Source: Streptomyces sp. BK340 (GTDB lineage: Bacteria; Actinomycetota; Actinomycetes; Streptomycetales; Streptomycetaceae). From it: a stretch of 64,000 bases of DNA. The notes under the pieces are model-generated. The model had not been told where the DNA came from. It saw only the letters and a program-made list of their open reading frames with translations, and did not search any database. This document shows positions 43,079 to 52,645 of this stretch, piece by piece (the stretch's first letter is position 1; each line of letters opens with the position of its first letter). Where the stretch lies: NCBI RefSeq assembly GCF_007827595.1, contig NZ_VISR01000022.1, positions 1-64,000 on the forward strand. The letters run 5' to 3'. The position numbers and the translations under genes were made by a program.

Positions 43079-44107
43079 ATGGCGACAGTCCCGACCGCCC
43101 TCGCCGGCCGCCACTTCCTCAAGGAGCTGGACTTCACCGAGGAGGAGTTCCGTGGTCTGGTCGAGCTGGCCGCCGAGCTGAAGGCCGCCAAGAGGGCGGG
43201 GGCCGAGACGCAGTACCTGCGCGGCAGGAACATCGCACTGATCTTCGAGAAGACCTCGACGCGCACCCGCTGCGCGTTCGAGGTCGCAGCCGCGGACCAG
43301 GGCGCGCACACCACCTACCTCGACCCCTCCGGCTCGCAGATCGGGCACAAGGAGTCCGTGAAGGACACCGCCCGCGTCCTCGGCCGGATGTTCGACGCCA
43401 TCGAGTACCGCGGACACGGACAGGGCGTGCTCGAGGAGCTGGCCACCTACGCCGAGGTCCCCGTCTACAACGGCCTCACCGACGAGTGGCACCCCACCCA
43501 GATGCTCGCCGACGTGCTCACCATGACCGAGCACAGCGACAAGCCGCTGGCCGAGATCGCCTTCGCCTACCTCGGCGACGCACGGTACAACATGGGCAAC
43601 TCCTACCTGGTCACCGGCGCCCTGCTCGGCATGGACGTCCGCATCGTCGCGCCCAGGCTGCTGTGGCCGGACGAGACGATCGTCCAGGTGGCTCGGCAGC
43701 TCGCCGCCGCCTCCGGCGCCCGGATCACCCTCACCGACGACGTGAAGGACGGCGTGCGCGGCACCGACTTCATCGCCACCGACGTCTGGGTGTCCATGGG
43801 CGAGCCCAAGGAGGTCTGGGACGAGCGCATCGCGCTGCTCGGCCCGTACGCCGTGACCATGGACGTGCTCCGCGCCACCGGCAACGACCAGGTGAAGTTC
43901 CTGCACTGCCTGCCGGCCTTCCACGACCTCGGCACGGCCGTCGGCCGTGAGATCCACGAACGGCACGGACTGACCGAGCTGGAGGTCACCGACGAGGTGT
44001 TCGAGTCCGAGCACTCCGTCGTCTTCGACGAGGCGGAGAACCGGATGCACACGATCAAGGCGGTCCTCGTGGCCACCCTGGCAGGCGCGTCACACAGCCT
44101 TGCCTGA
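43079..44107 (+). CDS. argF: Ornithine carbamoyltransferase
   Basis: This 342-residue transcarbamoylase has the carbamoyl-phosphate motif STRTRCAFE, YRGHGQ, HPTQMLADVLTM, and the ornithine-site loop HCLPAFHD with DEAENRMHTIKA at the end. It interconverts ornithine plus carbamoyl phosphate and citrulline. Adjacency to arginine deiminase suggests a catabolic (ArcB-like) role, although the sequence does not decide direction. From memory the S. coelicolor equivalent is annotated argF next to an arginine deiminase gene. GGAG lies just before the ATG. Confidence 0.96.
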   Translation: MATVPTALAGRHFLKELDFTEEEFRGLVELAAELKAAKRAGAETQYLRGRNIALIFEKTSTRTRCAFEVAAADQGAHTTYLDPSGSQIGHKESVKDTARVLGRMFDAIEYRGHGQGVLEELATYAEVPVYNGLTDEWHPTQMLADVLTMTEHSDKPLAEIAFAYLGDARYNMGNSYLVTGALLGMDVRIVAPRLLWPDETIVQVARQLAAASGARITLTDDVKDGVRGTDFIATDVWVSMGEPKEVWDERIALLGPYAVTMDVLRATGNDQVKFLHCLPAFHDLGTAVGREIHERHGLTELEVTDEVFESEHSVVFDEAENRMHTIKAVLVATLAGASHSLA

Positions 44108-44219
44108 CCCACCTCACCAGGCCTTATCCTGACCGGCGGCCCGGCGCCACCCCTGCCGCGGCCGTCGCAGCGATCGACCTGAGATCGCGCCCGCACCACC
44201 AGAAACGAGCTCCACCCGC

Positions 44220-45665
44220 ATGCCCGCTCCCCGCATCAAGTCCCCCGGCGCGCTCATAGCCGAATCCGGCGCCGACCGTGAAGGCCACGGCCTCAAGCGC
44301 ACGATGGGCCTCTTCCAGCTCATCTGCTTCGGCGTCGGCGCCATCGTCGGCACCGGCATCTTCGTCGGCCTCTCCGACTCCGTCGCGCAGGCCGGCCCCG
44401 CCGTGGTCGTCTCCTTCGTCCTCGCCGCGATCACCTGCGTCTTCACGGCCCTCTCCTTCGCCGAGCTGGGCGGCGCCATCCCGGTCTCCGGCTCCTCGTA
44501 CTCCTTCGCCTACGCGGGCCTCGGCGAGTCCACCGCCTTCCTGGTCGGCTGGTGCCTGCTGCTGGAGTACGGCATCTCCATCTCGGCGGTCGCCGTCGGC
44601 TGGAGCCAGTACGTCAACGAACTGCTGCACAGCCTCACCGGCTGGCAGCTGCCCGCCGCCCTCTCGGCCGGTCCGGGCGACGGCGGCGTCGTGAACCTCC
44701 CCGCCGTGATCGTCATCGCGATGGCCTCGATGCTCCTGGTCCGCGGGGTGCGCGAGAGCGCCCGGGCCACCGCCGCCATGGCGGCCGTGAAGCTCGTCAT
44801 CCTCCTGGCCTTCTGCGCCATCGGCTACAGCGCCTTCAAGGACGGCAACCTCACCCCGTTCTCCCCGGCCGGCCTCGGCGGCATCGGCGCGGGCACCACC
44901 GCCGCCTTCTTCTCCTACATCGGCTTCGACGCGATCACCACGGCCGGCGAGGAGGCGAAGAACCCCCGCCGGGACATCCCGATCGCGATCCTGGTCTGCA
45001 TGGGCCTGGTCACCCTGCTCTACTGCGCGGTCGCGCTCGCCGCGATCGGCGCCATCGGCGGCGACCAGGTCGCCGGCCGTCCCGCCGCGCTGTCCTACGT
45101 CGTCCACGAGGTCACCGGCTCCACCGTCGGCGGCGGTGTCGTCGCCTTCGGCGCGGTCGTCGCCATCGCCTCCGTCGTCCTCGCCGTGATGTACGGCCAG
45201 ACCCGCATCCTGATGTCGATGTCCCGGGACGGCCTGATCCCGCGCGTCTTCGAGAAGGTGTCGCCGCGCACCTCCACCCCGGTGGCCGGCACCCTGATCG
45301 TCGCGGTCGTCTTCGCGGTCCCGGCGGCCTTCGCCTCGCTCGACGCCGTGATGAACCTGTGCACCATCGGCACGCTCGCCATCATGGCCGTCGTCAACAT
45401 CGCCGTGATCGCCCTGCGCCGCCGCGAGCCGGGCCTCGCCCGCAGCTTCCGGGTGCCCCTCTACCCCGTCGGCCCGCTGCTCGGCGTCGGCTTCTGCCTG
45501 TACCTGATGTACGAGACCGGCTGGCAGACCTGGATCCAGTTCGCGGTGTTCCTCGCGGTCGGGCTGCTCGTCTACGTCGCCTACGGGCGCCGGCACTCCA
45601 CGCTGGCCCGCCCGGCCGCCGAGGTCACGCCGGACGCCGCTGACCGGGAACCACAGGCAGTCTGA
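44220..45665 (+). CDS. APC-family cationic amino-acid permease
   Basis: This 481-residue transporter has about 12 membrane helices. The first shows the APC signature FQLICFGVGAIVGTGIFVGLS; later segments include SFAELGGAIPVSGSSYSF and FFSYIGFDAITTAGEEAKNPRRDIP, typical of cationic amino-acid transporters. It lies 112 bp downstream of ornithine carbamoyltransferase, so it probably moves arginine or ornithine for the same pathway. The ATG at 44220 is the first codon of a basic N-terminus. The 3' end overlaps the convergent ATPase gene by 41 bp. Confidence 0.93.
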   Translation: MPAPRIKSPGALIAESGADREGHGLKRTMGLFQLICFGVGAIVGTGIFVGLSDSVAQAGPAVVVSFVLAAITCVFTALSFAELGGAIPVSGSSYSFAYAGLGESTAFLVGWCLLLEYGISISAVAVGWSQYVNELLHSLTGWQLPAALSAGPGDGGVVNLPAVIVIAMASMLLVRGVRESARATAAMAAVKLVILLAFCAIGYSAFKDGNLTPFSPAGLGGIGAGTTAAFFSYIGFDAITTAGEEAKNPRRDIPIAILVCMGLVTLLYCAVALAAIGAIGGDQVAGRPAALSYVVHEVTGSTVGGGVVAFGAVVAIASVVLAVMYGQTRILMSMSRDGLIPRVFEKVSPRTSTPVAGTLIVAVVFAVPAAFASLDAVMNLCTIGTLAIMAVVNIAVIALRRREPGLARSFRVPLYPVGPLLGVGFCLYLMYETGWQTWIQFAVFLAVGLLVYVAYGRRHSTLARPAAEVTPDAADREPQAV

Positions 45666-46077
45666 ACCACACCGCCTTGCCCGACGGGGTCGGGCGGTGA
45701 CCGCAGGACGAACTGAGGGCGCGGATCAGCAGCAGACCGCGCCCTCCCTCCTGCCAGGGGTCGGGCTCCTCGATCACCGGACGCGTGAGATGCCCCGGCG
45801 GCGCCGGATCGGGGTCGTGCACCTCGACCTGGCAGCCGCTCGGCAGCAGCTCGACGACCAGCTCTATCGGGCCGCGCCCGTCGGTGTGCTCCACCGCGTT
45901 GGCGACCAGTTCGGCCGTGAGCAGCTCGGCGGTGTCGGGATCGGCCGCGTGCTCCACCTCGGCGAGGGCCGTACGGACCAGGGCACGCGCCACGGGCACC
46001 GCGGCTGCGGTGTGCGGCAGCGCGATGCGCCAGGAAGCCGGTTCGGTGGGGCGTTCGTACAAGGCGAGTCCGTTCAT
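45625..46077 (-). CDS. Anti-sigma-type ATP-binding protein (HATPase_c)
   Basis: This 150-residue GHKL-fold kinase-like protein of the RsbW/anti-sigma group has ELVANAVEHTDGRG as the N box, VEVHDPDP as G1, and GGRGLLLIRALSSS as the G2 lid. Such proteins in Streptomyces are numerous and work in sigma-factor partner switching. No anti-anti-sigma or sigma gene is next to it. I chose ATG 46077 (MNGLALYERP); upstream residues in the open frame are unlikely. It is convergent with and overlaps the permease gene. Confidence 0.9.
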   Translation of the reverse strand: MNGLALYERPTEPASWRIALPHTAAAVPVARALVRTALAEVEHAADPDTAELLTAELVANAVEHTDGRGPIELVVELLPSGCQVEVHDPDPAPPGHLTRPVIEEPDPWQEGGRGLLLIRALSSSCGHRPTPSGKAVWFRLPVVPGQRRPA

Positions 46078-46373
46078 GGAGCAGGCTGTCCTGCTTTCAA
46101 CCGTAGGAATGGTACGGGCCCGGCCACAGAGACCGTCGTCGGGCACCGCTCGGGACCATCGGCCCCGGTACCGGGCGGCTTACCCCGCTGGACGCCCTGC
46201 CTCGCCCGGCTGTGCCCACTGTTACGACGCTGTGGACGATCGGTGACGCGCGTGACGGGACCGGGCCGGCCCCGGGTCACGCTGTCGCGCCCTCATGACG
46301 ACAGTCACAAAGACGTGTTAACTTCGTCGGGTAGCGCCACGTGAGGCACCGCCCCCCTAGGAGGCCGCACGTC

Positions 46374-47201
46374 ATGAGTCCTTTCACCGGCTCCGCCGCC
46401 CGCACCTCGGACTGGGAGCATCTGCGGGTCCAGCTGGCCGACGGGGTCGCCACCGTCACCCTGGCCCGCCCCGACAAGCTCAACGCCCTCACCTTCGGCG
46501 CCTACGCCGACCTGCGTGATCTGCTCGCCGAGCTGAGCCGGGAGCGGTCGGTCCGCGCCCTCGTCCTGGCCGGCGAGGGGCGTGGCTTCTGCTCCGGCGG
46601 CGACGTCGACGAGATCATCGGCGCCACCCTCTCCATGGACACCGCCCAGCTGCTCGACTTCAACCGGATGACCGGGCAGGTGGTCAGGGCGATCCGCGAA
46701 TGCCCGTTCCCGGTGATCGCCGCCGTGCACGGCGTGGCCGCCGGCGCGGGCGCGGTCCTGGCCCTCGCCGCCGACTTCCGCGTCGCGGACCCCTCGGCCC
46801 GCTTCGCCTTCCTCTTCACCCGCGTCGGCCTCTCCGGCGGCGACATGGGCGCGGCCTACCTGCTGCCCCGCGTCGTCGGCCTCGGCCACGCGACCCGCCT
46901 GCTGATGCTGGGCGAGCCCGTACGCGCCCCCGAGGCTGAGCGCATCGGCCTGATCAGCGAACTGACCGAGGAGGGCGCCACGGACGCGGCGGCCCACACC
47001 CTGGCCCGCCGCCTCGCCGACGGCCCCGCCCTGGCCTACGCCCAGACGAAGGCCCTGCTCACGGCCGAGCTGGACATGCCGCTGGCGGCATCGATCGAAC
47101 TGGACGCCTCGACCCAGGCCCTCCTGATGAACGGCGAGGACTACGCGGAATTCCACGCGTCGTTCACGGAGAAGCGCCCGCCGAAGTGGCAGGGACGGTG
47201 A
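46374..47201 (+). CDS. Enoyl-CoA hydratase/isomerase family protein
   Basis: This 275-residue crotonase has the oxyanion-hole segments VLAGEGRGFCSGGDVDEI and VHGVAAGAGAVLALAADFRVA, and RVGLSGGDMGAAYLLPRVVG. One usual catalytic Glu is replaced in the second region (SGGDMGA), as in some non-hydratase crotonases. It directly precedes the fused monooxygenase/reductase gene, 2 bp apart, and both belong to an aromatic-CoA catabolic cluster, where it would act on a ring-reduced or ring-opened CoA thioester. The ATG at 46374 follows AGGAGG at 46360-46365. Confidence 0.92.
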   Translation: MSPFTGSAARTSDWEHLRVQLADGVATVTLARPDKLNALTFGAYADLRDLLAELSRERSVRALVLAGEGRGFCSGGDVDEIIGATLSMDTAQLLDFNRMTGQVVRAIRECPFPVIAAVHGVAAGAGAVLALAADFRVADPSARFAFLFTRVGLSGGDMGAAYLLPRVVGLGHATRLLMLGEPVRAPEAERIGLISELTEEGATDAAAHTLARRLADGPALAYAQTKALLTAELDMPLAASIELDASTQALLMNGEDYAEFHASFTEKRPPKWQGR

Positions 47202-47203
47202 CC

Positions 47204-49618
47204 ATGGAAGCCGACGCGAGGAACGAAGGGGCGCGGGGCCCTGTCGATCTGCGGCTCCGCCGCGGGGCGCGACAAGCCACAACGCACCCGCACTCGCAGA
47301 ACGACACAAGCCATCCCCAGCGCATCGCGATCATCGGCGGTGGACCGGGCGGCCTGTACGCGGCAGTGCTCCTGAAACGACTCGACCCGACCCGGGAGAT
47401 CACCCTCTGGGAACGCAACGCTCCCGACGAGACCTTCGGCTTCGGAGTGGTCCTCTCCGACGAAACCCTGGGCGGCATCGAACACGCCGACCCGGCGGTC
47501 TACACGGCCCTGCAGAGCAGCTTCACCCGCTGGGACGACATCGACATCGTCCACCGAGGCACCCGCCAGACCTCCTCGGGACACGGCTTCGCGGCACTGG
47601 GCAGGAAACGACTCCTCGAAATCCTGCACGACCGCTGCCGCATCCTCGGCGTGGACATCCGCTTCCGCACCGAGGCCCCCGGCCCCGACCAGCTCTCGGC
47701 GACCCACGACCTCCTCGTCGCAGCCGACGGAGTCAACAGCACCACCCGCCAGACCTACGCCCATGCGTTCCGCCCCCAGGTGACCGAACACCGCTGCCGC
47801 TACATCTGGCTCGCCGCGGACTTCCCCTTCGACGCCTTCCGCTTCGAGATCGCCGAGACCGAGCACGGCGTGATGCAGCTGCACGGCTACCCGTTTGCGG
47901 CCGACGCCTCCACGGTGATCGTCGAGATGCGCGAGGAGGTCTGGCGGGCGGCGGGATTCGACGAGGCCGCCCCGCAGGAGTCCGTCGAGCGCTGCGCCAA
48001 GATCTTCGCCGACGCGCTCGGCGGCAGGCCGCTGCGCTCCAACAACTCCGCCTGGACCACCTTCCGTACGGTGGTCAACGACCGCTGGTCGCACGGCAAC
48101 GTCGTCCTCCTCGGGGACGCGGCCCACACCGCCCACTTCTCGATCGGCTCCGGCACCAAGCTCGCGGTGGAGGACGCTCTGGCCCTCGCGGCCTGCCTGG
48201 AGGAACAGCCCGACGTGCCACGGGCGCTCGCGGCCTACGAGGAGGAGCGCAAGCCCGTCGTCGCCTCCACCCAGCGGGCCGCCCGGGCGAGCCTGGAGTG
48301 GTTCGAGAACGTGCGGCGTCATCTCGACCAGCCGCCCCGCCAGTTCGCCTTCAACCTCCTCACCCGCAGCCGCCGCGTCACCCACGACAACCTGCGGCTG
48401 CGCGACGCCCGCTTCACCGAGTCCGTCGAGCGCGAGTTCGGGTGCCCGTCCGGCACGCCCCCGATGTTCACCCCGTTCCGGCTGCGCGGCCTGACCCTGC
48501 GCAACCGGGTCGTCGTGTCCCCGATGGACATGTACTCCGCGGTCGACGGCGTCCCCGGCGACTTCCACCTGGTCCACCTCGGCGCCCGTGCCCTCGGCGG
48601 GGCCGGTCTGGTGATGACCGAGATGGTGTGCGTCAGCGAGGAGGGCCGGATCACCCCGGGCTGCACCGGCCTCTACACCGGCCGCCAGGCGGAGGCCTGG
48701 AAGCGGATCACCGACTTCGTGCACGCCCAGGCACCGGGAACGGCGATCGGGGTGCAGCTCGGGCACTCCGGCCGCAAGGGCTCGACGAAGCTGATGTGGG
48801 AGGGCATGGACGAGCCGCTGCCCGACGGGAACTGGCCGCTGACGGCCGCCTCCCCGCTGCCGTACAAGCCGGGCAGCCAGACCCCGCGCGAGCTCTCCCG
48901 GGCCCAGCTCACCGACATCCGGGAGCAGTTCGCCGCATCCGCCTGGCGGGCCGCCCGGGCCGGCTTCGACCTGCTCGAACTGCACTGCGCGCACGGCTAC
49001 CTGCTCTCCGGCTTCCTCTCCCCGCTCACCAACCGGCGCACCGACGGCTACGGCGGCTCGCTGGAGAAGCGCCTGAGGTTCCCGCTCGAGGTGTTCGACG
49101 CCGTACGCGCGGTATGGCCGGAAGAGAAGCCCCTGACCGTCCGCATCTCGGCCACGGACTGGGCCGAGGGCGGCACCACCGCCGAGGACGCGGTCGAGAT
49201 CGCCCGGGCCTTCGCCGCGCGCGGCGCCGACGCGATCGACGTGTCGACGGGGCAGGTGGTGGCCGAGGAGCGGCCGGAGTACGGGCGGTCGTACCAGACG
49301 CCGTTCGCCGACCGCATCCGGCACGAGGCCGGCGTCCCGGTGATCGCGGTCGGCGCGATCTCCTCCTGGGACGACGTGAACTCCCTGATCCTGGCCGGGC
49401 GTACGGACCTGTGCGCGCTGGCCCGGCCGCACCTGTACGACCCGCACTGGACCCTGCACGCGGCCGCCGAGCAGGGCTACGAGGGTCCCGGCGTCGCCTG
49501 GCCCGCGCCCTACCGGGCGGGCAGCCGCCGCCCCCAGACCGGCCGCACGGACGCCCCCAAGCCGCGCCTGTCGCTCAGTACGGTCACACGCCTTCCACGC
49601 GATTCGCACGGTTCCTGA
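47204..49618 (+). CDS. Fused flavin monooxygenase / old-yellow-enzyme (2-aminobenzoyl-CoA or salicylyl-CoA type)
   Basis: This 804-residue fusion has an N-terminal FAD monooxygenase (GGGPGGLYAAVLLKR dinucleotide fold, GDAAHTAHFSIGSGTKLAVEDA second FAD motif). The C-terminal OYE-type FMN reductase begins near residue 425 (FTPFRLRGLTLRNRVVVSPMDMYS, then QLGHSGRKG, HCAHGYLLSGFLSP, RPHLYDP). Databases often call such proteins bifunctional salicylyl-CoA 5-hydroxylase. The same fusion is known in Azoarcus evansii as 2-aminobenzoyl-CoA monooxygenase/reductase, clustered with a CoA ligase, hydratase, dehydrogenase and RidA protein, all present here. It would hydroxylate and reduce the aromatic CoA thioester without ring cleavage by oxygen. 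Confidence 0.92.
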   Translation: MEADARNEGARGPVDLRLRRGARQATTHPHSQNDTSHPQRIAIIGGGPGGLYAAVLLKRLDPTREITLWERNAPDETFGFGVVLSDETLGGIEHADPAVYTALQSSFTRWDDIDIVHRGTRQTSSGHGFAALGRKRLLEILHDRCRILGVDIRFRTEAPGPDQLSATHDLLVAADGVNSTTRQTYAHAFRPQVTEHRCRYIWLAADFPFDAFRFEIAETEHGVMQLHGYPFAADASTVIVEMREEVWRAAGFDEAAPQESVERCAKIFADALGGRPLRSNNSAWTTFRTVVNDRWSHGNVVLLGDAAHTAHFSIGSGTKLAVEDALALAACLEEQPDVPRALAAYEEERKPVVASTQRAARASLEWFENVRRHLDQPPRQFAFNLLTRSRRVTHDNLRLRDARFTESVEREFGCPSGTPPMFTPFRLRGLTLRNRVVVSPMDMYSAVDGVPGDFHLVHLGARALGGAGLVMTEMVCVSEEGRITPGCTGLYTGRQAEAWKRITDFVHAQAPGTAIGVQLGHSGRKGSTKLMWEGMDEPLPDGNWPLTAASPLPYKPGSQTPRELSRAQLTDIREQFAASAWRAARAGFDLLELHCAHGYLLSGFLSPLTNRRTDGYGGSLEKRLRFPLEVFDAVRAVWPEEKPLTVRISATDWAEGGTTAEDAVEIARAFAARGADAIDVSTGQVVAEERPEYGRSYQTPFADRIRHEAGVPVIAVGAISSWDDVNSLILAGRTDLCALARPHLYDPHWTLHAAAEQGYEGPGVAWPAPYRAGSRRPQTGRTDAPKPRLSLSTVTRLPRDSHGS

Positions 49619-49689
49619 ACCGGCCTGTTATCGACGGCTGCCTAGGTTCTTTCGAGTCATTCGGAAGAATCACAGGGATCGAGACTGAG

Positions 49690-50097
49690 ATGACTGACAC
49701 CAGGCCGTTGCCCGAGCCGCCACCCGGATACGGCTACGGCCCCTCTCCGGACCCGGGCCCGCCGTACCCGGGACCCGCGGTGCAGCGCGCCGCGCCCGCT
49801 CGGCAGCGCCGTCCGGACGGTTCGGGCACCCGGCGCACCGCGCTGGTCATCCACACGATCGCCGACGTCGCGGCGGCGTTCCTGGGGCTGTGGATCCTGC
49901 TGTACCTGCTGGAGGCCAATCACGCGAACGTCTTCGTGGGGTTCGTCGAGGACGTGGCCGACTCGCTGGCCTGGTGGTCGCAGGACATCTTCACCATGGA
50001 CACGGAGAGCCTCCGGGTCCTGCTCGACTACGGTCTGCCCGCGGTGATCTACCTCGCGGTCGGGCACGGCATCGCGATGCGGCTGCGCCGGTTCTGA
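49690..50097 (+). CDS. Small membrane protein with proline-rich N-terminus
   Basis: This 135-residue protein has a Pro/Gly/Tyr-rich cytoplasmic head (PPPGYGYGPSPDPGPP), then two predicted membrane helices (TIADVAAAFLGLWILLYLLEA and LPAVIYLAVGHGIAMRL) with a connecting segment containing WWSQDIFTMD. The ATG at 49690 follows a GA-rich stretch. It is located between the fused monooxygenase and the convergent PaaX gene, but nothing in it suggests aromatic catabolism. Similar small proteins are common in Streptomyces; function unknown. Confidence 0.75.
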   Translation: MTDTRPLPEPPPGYGYGPSPDPGPPYPGPAVQRAAPARQRRPDGSGTRRTALVIHTIADVAAAFLGLWILLYLLEANHANVFVGFVEDVADSLAWWSQDIFTMDTESLRVLLDYGLPAVIYLAVGHGIAMRLRRF

Positions 50098-50130
50098 GCC
50101 ACCGGTCACATCCTCGGAACCGCCGGCCGT

Positions 50131-50946
50131 TCACCCCGCCCCCACGAACTCCGCCCCGGCGTCCCGCAGCCGCTCGTGCAACCCCCGGAACACCTCTGCC
50201 GAACGGACGCCCGGCCAGTCGGTCGGGAGGAGGTGGGTGGGGAGGCCGGGGTCGGTGTAGGGGAGGTGGCGCCAGGAGTCGAGGGCCAGGAGGTAGTCGC
50301 GGTAGGCCTCCTCGGGCGGGGTGTCCGTGCGGTGCTCCCAGGCGCGCAGGACGGGCGCGTGGGCGTCCAGGAAGCGCTCGTGTTCCTTGGCGATCGCCGC
50401 GAGGTCCCACCAGCGGGTGACGGCCTCGGGGGTGGGTGCGAAGCCGAGGTGCTCGCCGCGGAAGAAGTCGACGTACGGGTCGAGGCGGAGCCGGCGCAGG
50501 GTGTGCCGCGTCTCCTCGTACAGGCGGGCGGGGGCGATCCACACCCCTGGGGCCGCCGTGCCGAAGCCCAGGCCGGCCAGCCGCGAGCGCAGGACGTGCC
50601 GCTTCTGCCGCTCCGACTCGGGGACGGAGAAGACCGCCAGGACCCAGCCCTCGTCCTCGGGGGGCGCGGTCGCGTAGATGCGGCGGTCGCCGTCCTCCAG
50701 CAGCTGGCGCGCCTCCGCGGACAGCTCGTACCCCGCCGCGCCGGCCTCCGTGCGGGCCGGCACCAGCAGGCCGCGGCGCTTGAGCCGGGACACCGAGGAG
50801 CGCACGGAGGGGGCGTCCACCCCGACCGCGGCCAGGAGCCGGATCAGCTCGGCGACGGGCAGGGGGCCGGGCATGAAGCGGCCGTACGCGCCGTAGAGCG
50901 TGACGATGAGGGACCTGGGGGCGTGCTGCTCGGACACGTTGATCAT
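50131..50946 (-). CDS. PaaX-family transcriptional repressor
   Basis: This 271-residue protein has the PaaX layout: an N-terminal winged helix (PRSLIVTLYGAYGRF, VRSSVSRLKRRGLL), then the PaaX domain (WVLAVFSVPESERQKRHVLRSRLAGLGFG, APGVWIAP) and a helical C-terminus. PaaX proteins repress phenylacetate and related CoA-linked aromatic pathways and respond to the acyl-CoA. It is the second gene after the aryl-CoA ligase, 15 bp apart, so it is probably autoregulated with it. The CGTATCG dyad in the divergent promoter at 52646 is its best operator candidate. Confidence 0.95.
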   Translation of the reverse strand: MINVSEQHAPRSLIVTLYGAYGRFMPGPLPVAELIRLLAAVGVDAPSVRSSVSRLKRRGLLVPARTEAGAAGYELSAEARQLLEDGDRRIYATAPPEDEGWVLAVFSVPESERQKRHVLRSRLAGLGFGTAAPGVWIAPARLYEETRHTLRRLRLDPYVDFFRGEHLGFAPTPEAVTRWWDLAAIAKEHERFLDAHAPVLRAWEHRTDTPPEEAYRDYLLALDSWRHLPYTDPGLPTHLLPTDWPGVRSAEVFRGLHERLRDAGAEFVGAG

Positions 50947-50961
50947 TTTAAGTCTTCGGCA

Positions 50962-52554
50962 TCAGTGCTGGTCACCTTTGGTGCGCAGCCGGAACCGCTG
51001 CAGCTTGCCGGTGGCCGTGCGGGGCAGCGCGTCGAGGAAGACGAACTCGCGCGGGCATTTGTAGGGCGCCAGTTCGGACTTGAGGAAGGTGCGGAGGGCC
51101 TCCGGGTCCGGCCGCACTCCGTCCCGCAGCACCGTGTAGGCGACGGCCACCTGGCCGCGCGCCTCGTCGGGGCGGCCGACGACCGCCGTCTCGACCACGT
51201 CCGGGTGGCGCAGCAGCGCGTCCTCCACCTCCGGTCCGGCGATGTTGTATCCGGCGGAGATGATCATGTCGTCGGCGCGGGCCACGTAGCTGAAGTAGCC
51301 GTCGCTCCCGCGGACGTAGGTGTCGCCGGTGACGTTCCAGCCGCCGCGTACGTACTCCCGCTGCCGTGGGTCGCGGAGGTAGCGGCAGCCGACCGGGCCG
51401 CGGACCGCGAGCAGGCCCGGCTCGCCGTCGGGCACCGGCTTCCCGTCGGCGTCCTGGACACGTGCCTGCCAGCCCGGCACCGGGACGCCCGTCGTGCCGG
51501 GCCGGACCCGCTCGTCGGCCGCGGAGATGAAGATGTGCAGCAGCTCGGTGGCGCCGATGCCGTTGATGATGCGCAGCCCGGTGCGCTCCTGCCAGGCGCG
51601 CCAGGTGGCCGCCGGCAGGTTCTCGCCGGCCGACACACAGCGCCGCAGGGACGAGGTGTCGTACCCGGCCAGGTCGTCGAGCATCGCCCGGTAGGCGGTC
51701 GGCGCGGTGAACAGGACCGAGACCCGGTGCTCGGCGATCGCGGGCAGCAGCTGGCGGGGGCCTGCCTGTTCGAGGAGCAGGGAGCTGGCGCCGGCCCGCA
51801 TCGGGAAGATCACCAGTCCGCCCAGGCCGAAGGTGAAGCCGAGCGGGGGACTGCCGGTGAAGACGTCGTCCGCGTGGGGGCGCAGCACATGTCTGGAGAA
51901 GGTGTCGGCTATGGCCAGCACATCCCGGTGGAAGTGCATGCACCCTTTCGGGCGACCCGTGGTGCCTGAGGTGAACGCGATCAGGGCCACGTCGTCGGAG
52001 GCGGTGTCGACCGCAGGGTAGGGGGTGCCGGGCGCCGGGCGGTGCAGCAGGTCGTCGGCCGCGTCACCGCCGTACGCGGTGATGCGCAGGCCCGGCACCT
52101 CGGCCTTCGCCAGGTCGTCCAGGGCCCGGATGTCGCACAGCGCGTGCCGGACCTCGGCGATCTCGCACACCGTGGCCAGCTCGTGCGCGCGCTGCTGGGC
52201 CAGGACGGTGACCGCGACGGCGCCCGCCTTGAGCACGGCCAGCCAGCAGGCGGCCAGCCAGGGGGTGGTGGGGCCGCGCAGCAGGACCCGGTTGCCCGGT
52301 ACGACGCCGAGCTCGCCGGTGAGGACGTGGGCGATGCGGTCGACCCGGGCGCGCAGGTCGCCGTAGGTCCAGCTGGGGCCGGCCGGGGTGTGGAAGACCG
52401 GGCGGGCCGGGTCGGCGTGTTCGAGCAGCTCGACGGCGCAGTTCAGCCGTTCGGGGTAGCTCAGCTCCGGCAGCTCGAAACACAGGTCGGGCCACTCGTC
52501 CGGCGGCGGGAGGTGGTCGCGGGCGAAGGTGTCGACGTGGGCCGAGAGATGCAT
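50962..52554 (-). CDS. Aryl-CoA ligase (2-aminobenzoate/benzoate-CoA ligase type)
   Basis: This 530-residue AMP-forming enzyme of the ANL superfamily has the P-loop motif FTSGTTGRPKG, NGIGATELLHIF (A5), GDTYVRGSDGYFSYVARADDMI (A8) and the C-terminal catalytic Lys in PRTATGKLQRFRL. The N-terminus (HVDTFARDHLPPPDEWPD, PERLNCAVELL) recalls 2-aminobenzoate-CoA ligases. It would activate the aromatic acid for the fused monooxygenase. The ATG at 52554 has AAGGGGG about 7 nt upstream; the extra upstream frame is not used. It is divergent from the acyl-CoA dehydrogenase gene. Confidence 0.93.
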   Translation of the reverse strand: MHLSAHVDTFARDHLPPPDEWPDLCFELPELSYPERLNCAVELLEHADPARPVFHTPAGPSWTYGDLRARVDRIAHVLTGELGVVPGNRVLLRGPTTPWLAACWLAVLKAGAVAVTVLAQQRAHELATVCEIAEVRHALCDIRALDDLAKAEVPGLRITAYGGDAADDLLHRPAPGTPYPAVDTASDDVALIAFTSGTTGRPKGCMHFHRDVLAIADTFSRHVLRPHADDVFTGSPPLGFTFGLGGLVIFPMRAGASSLLLEQAGPRQLLPAIAEHRVSVLFTAPTAYRAMLDDLAGYDTSSLRRCVSAGENLPAATWRAWQERTGLRIINGIGATELLHIFISAADERVRPGTTGVPVPGWQARVQDADGKPVPDGEPGLLAVRGPVGCRYLRDPRQREYVRGGWNVTGDTYVRGSDGYFSYVARADDMIISAGYNIAGPEVEDALLRHPDVVETAVVGRPDEARGQVAVAYTVLRDGVRPDPEALRTFLKSELAPYKCPREFVFLDALPRTATGKLQRFRLRTKGDQH

Positions 52555-52645
52555 GGCGCCCCCTTGCCTGGTGGGCTCGTGGTGGCCATGGGGCCTGTCA
52601 GACGATTCCCGCCTGCCGCGCGGCGTCTGGCCCCAGCACAAGGAG

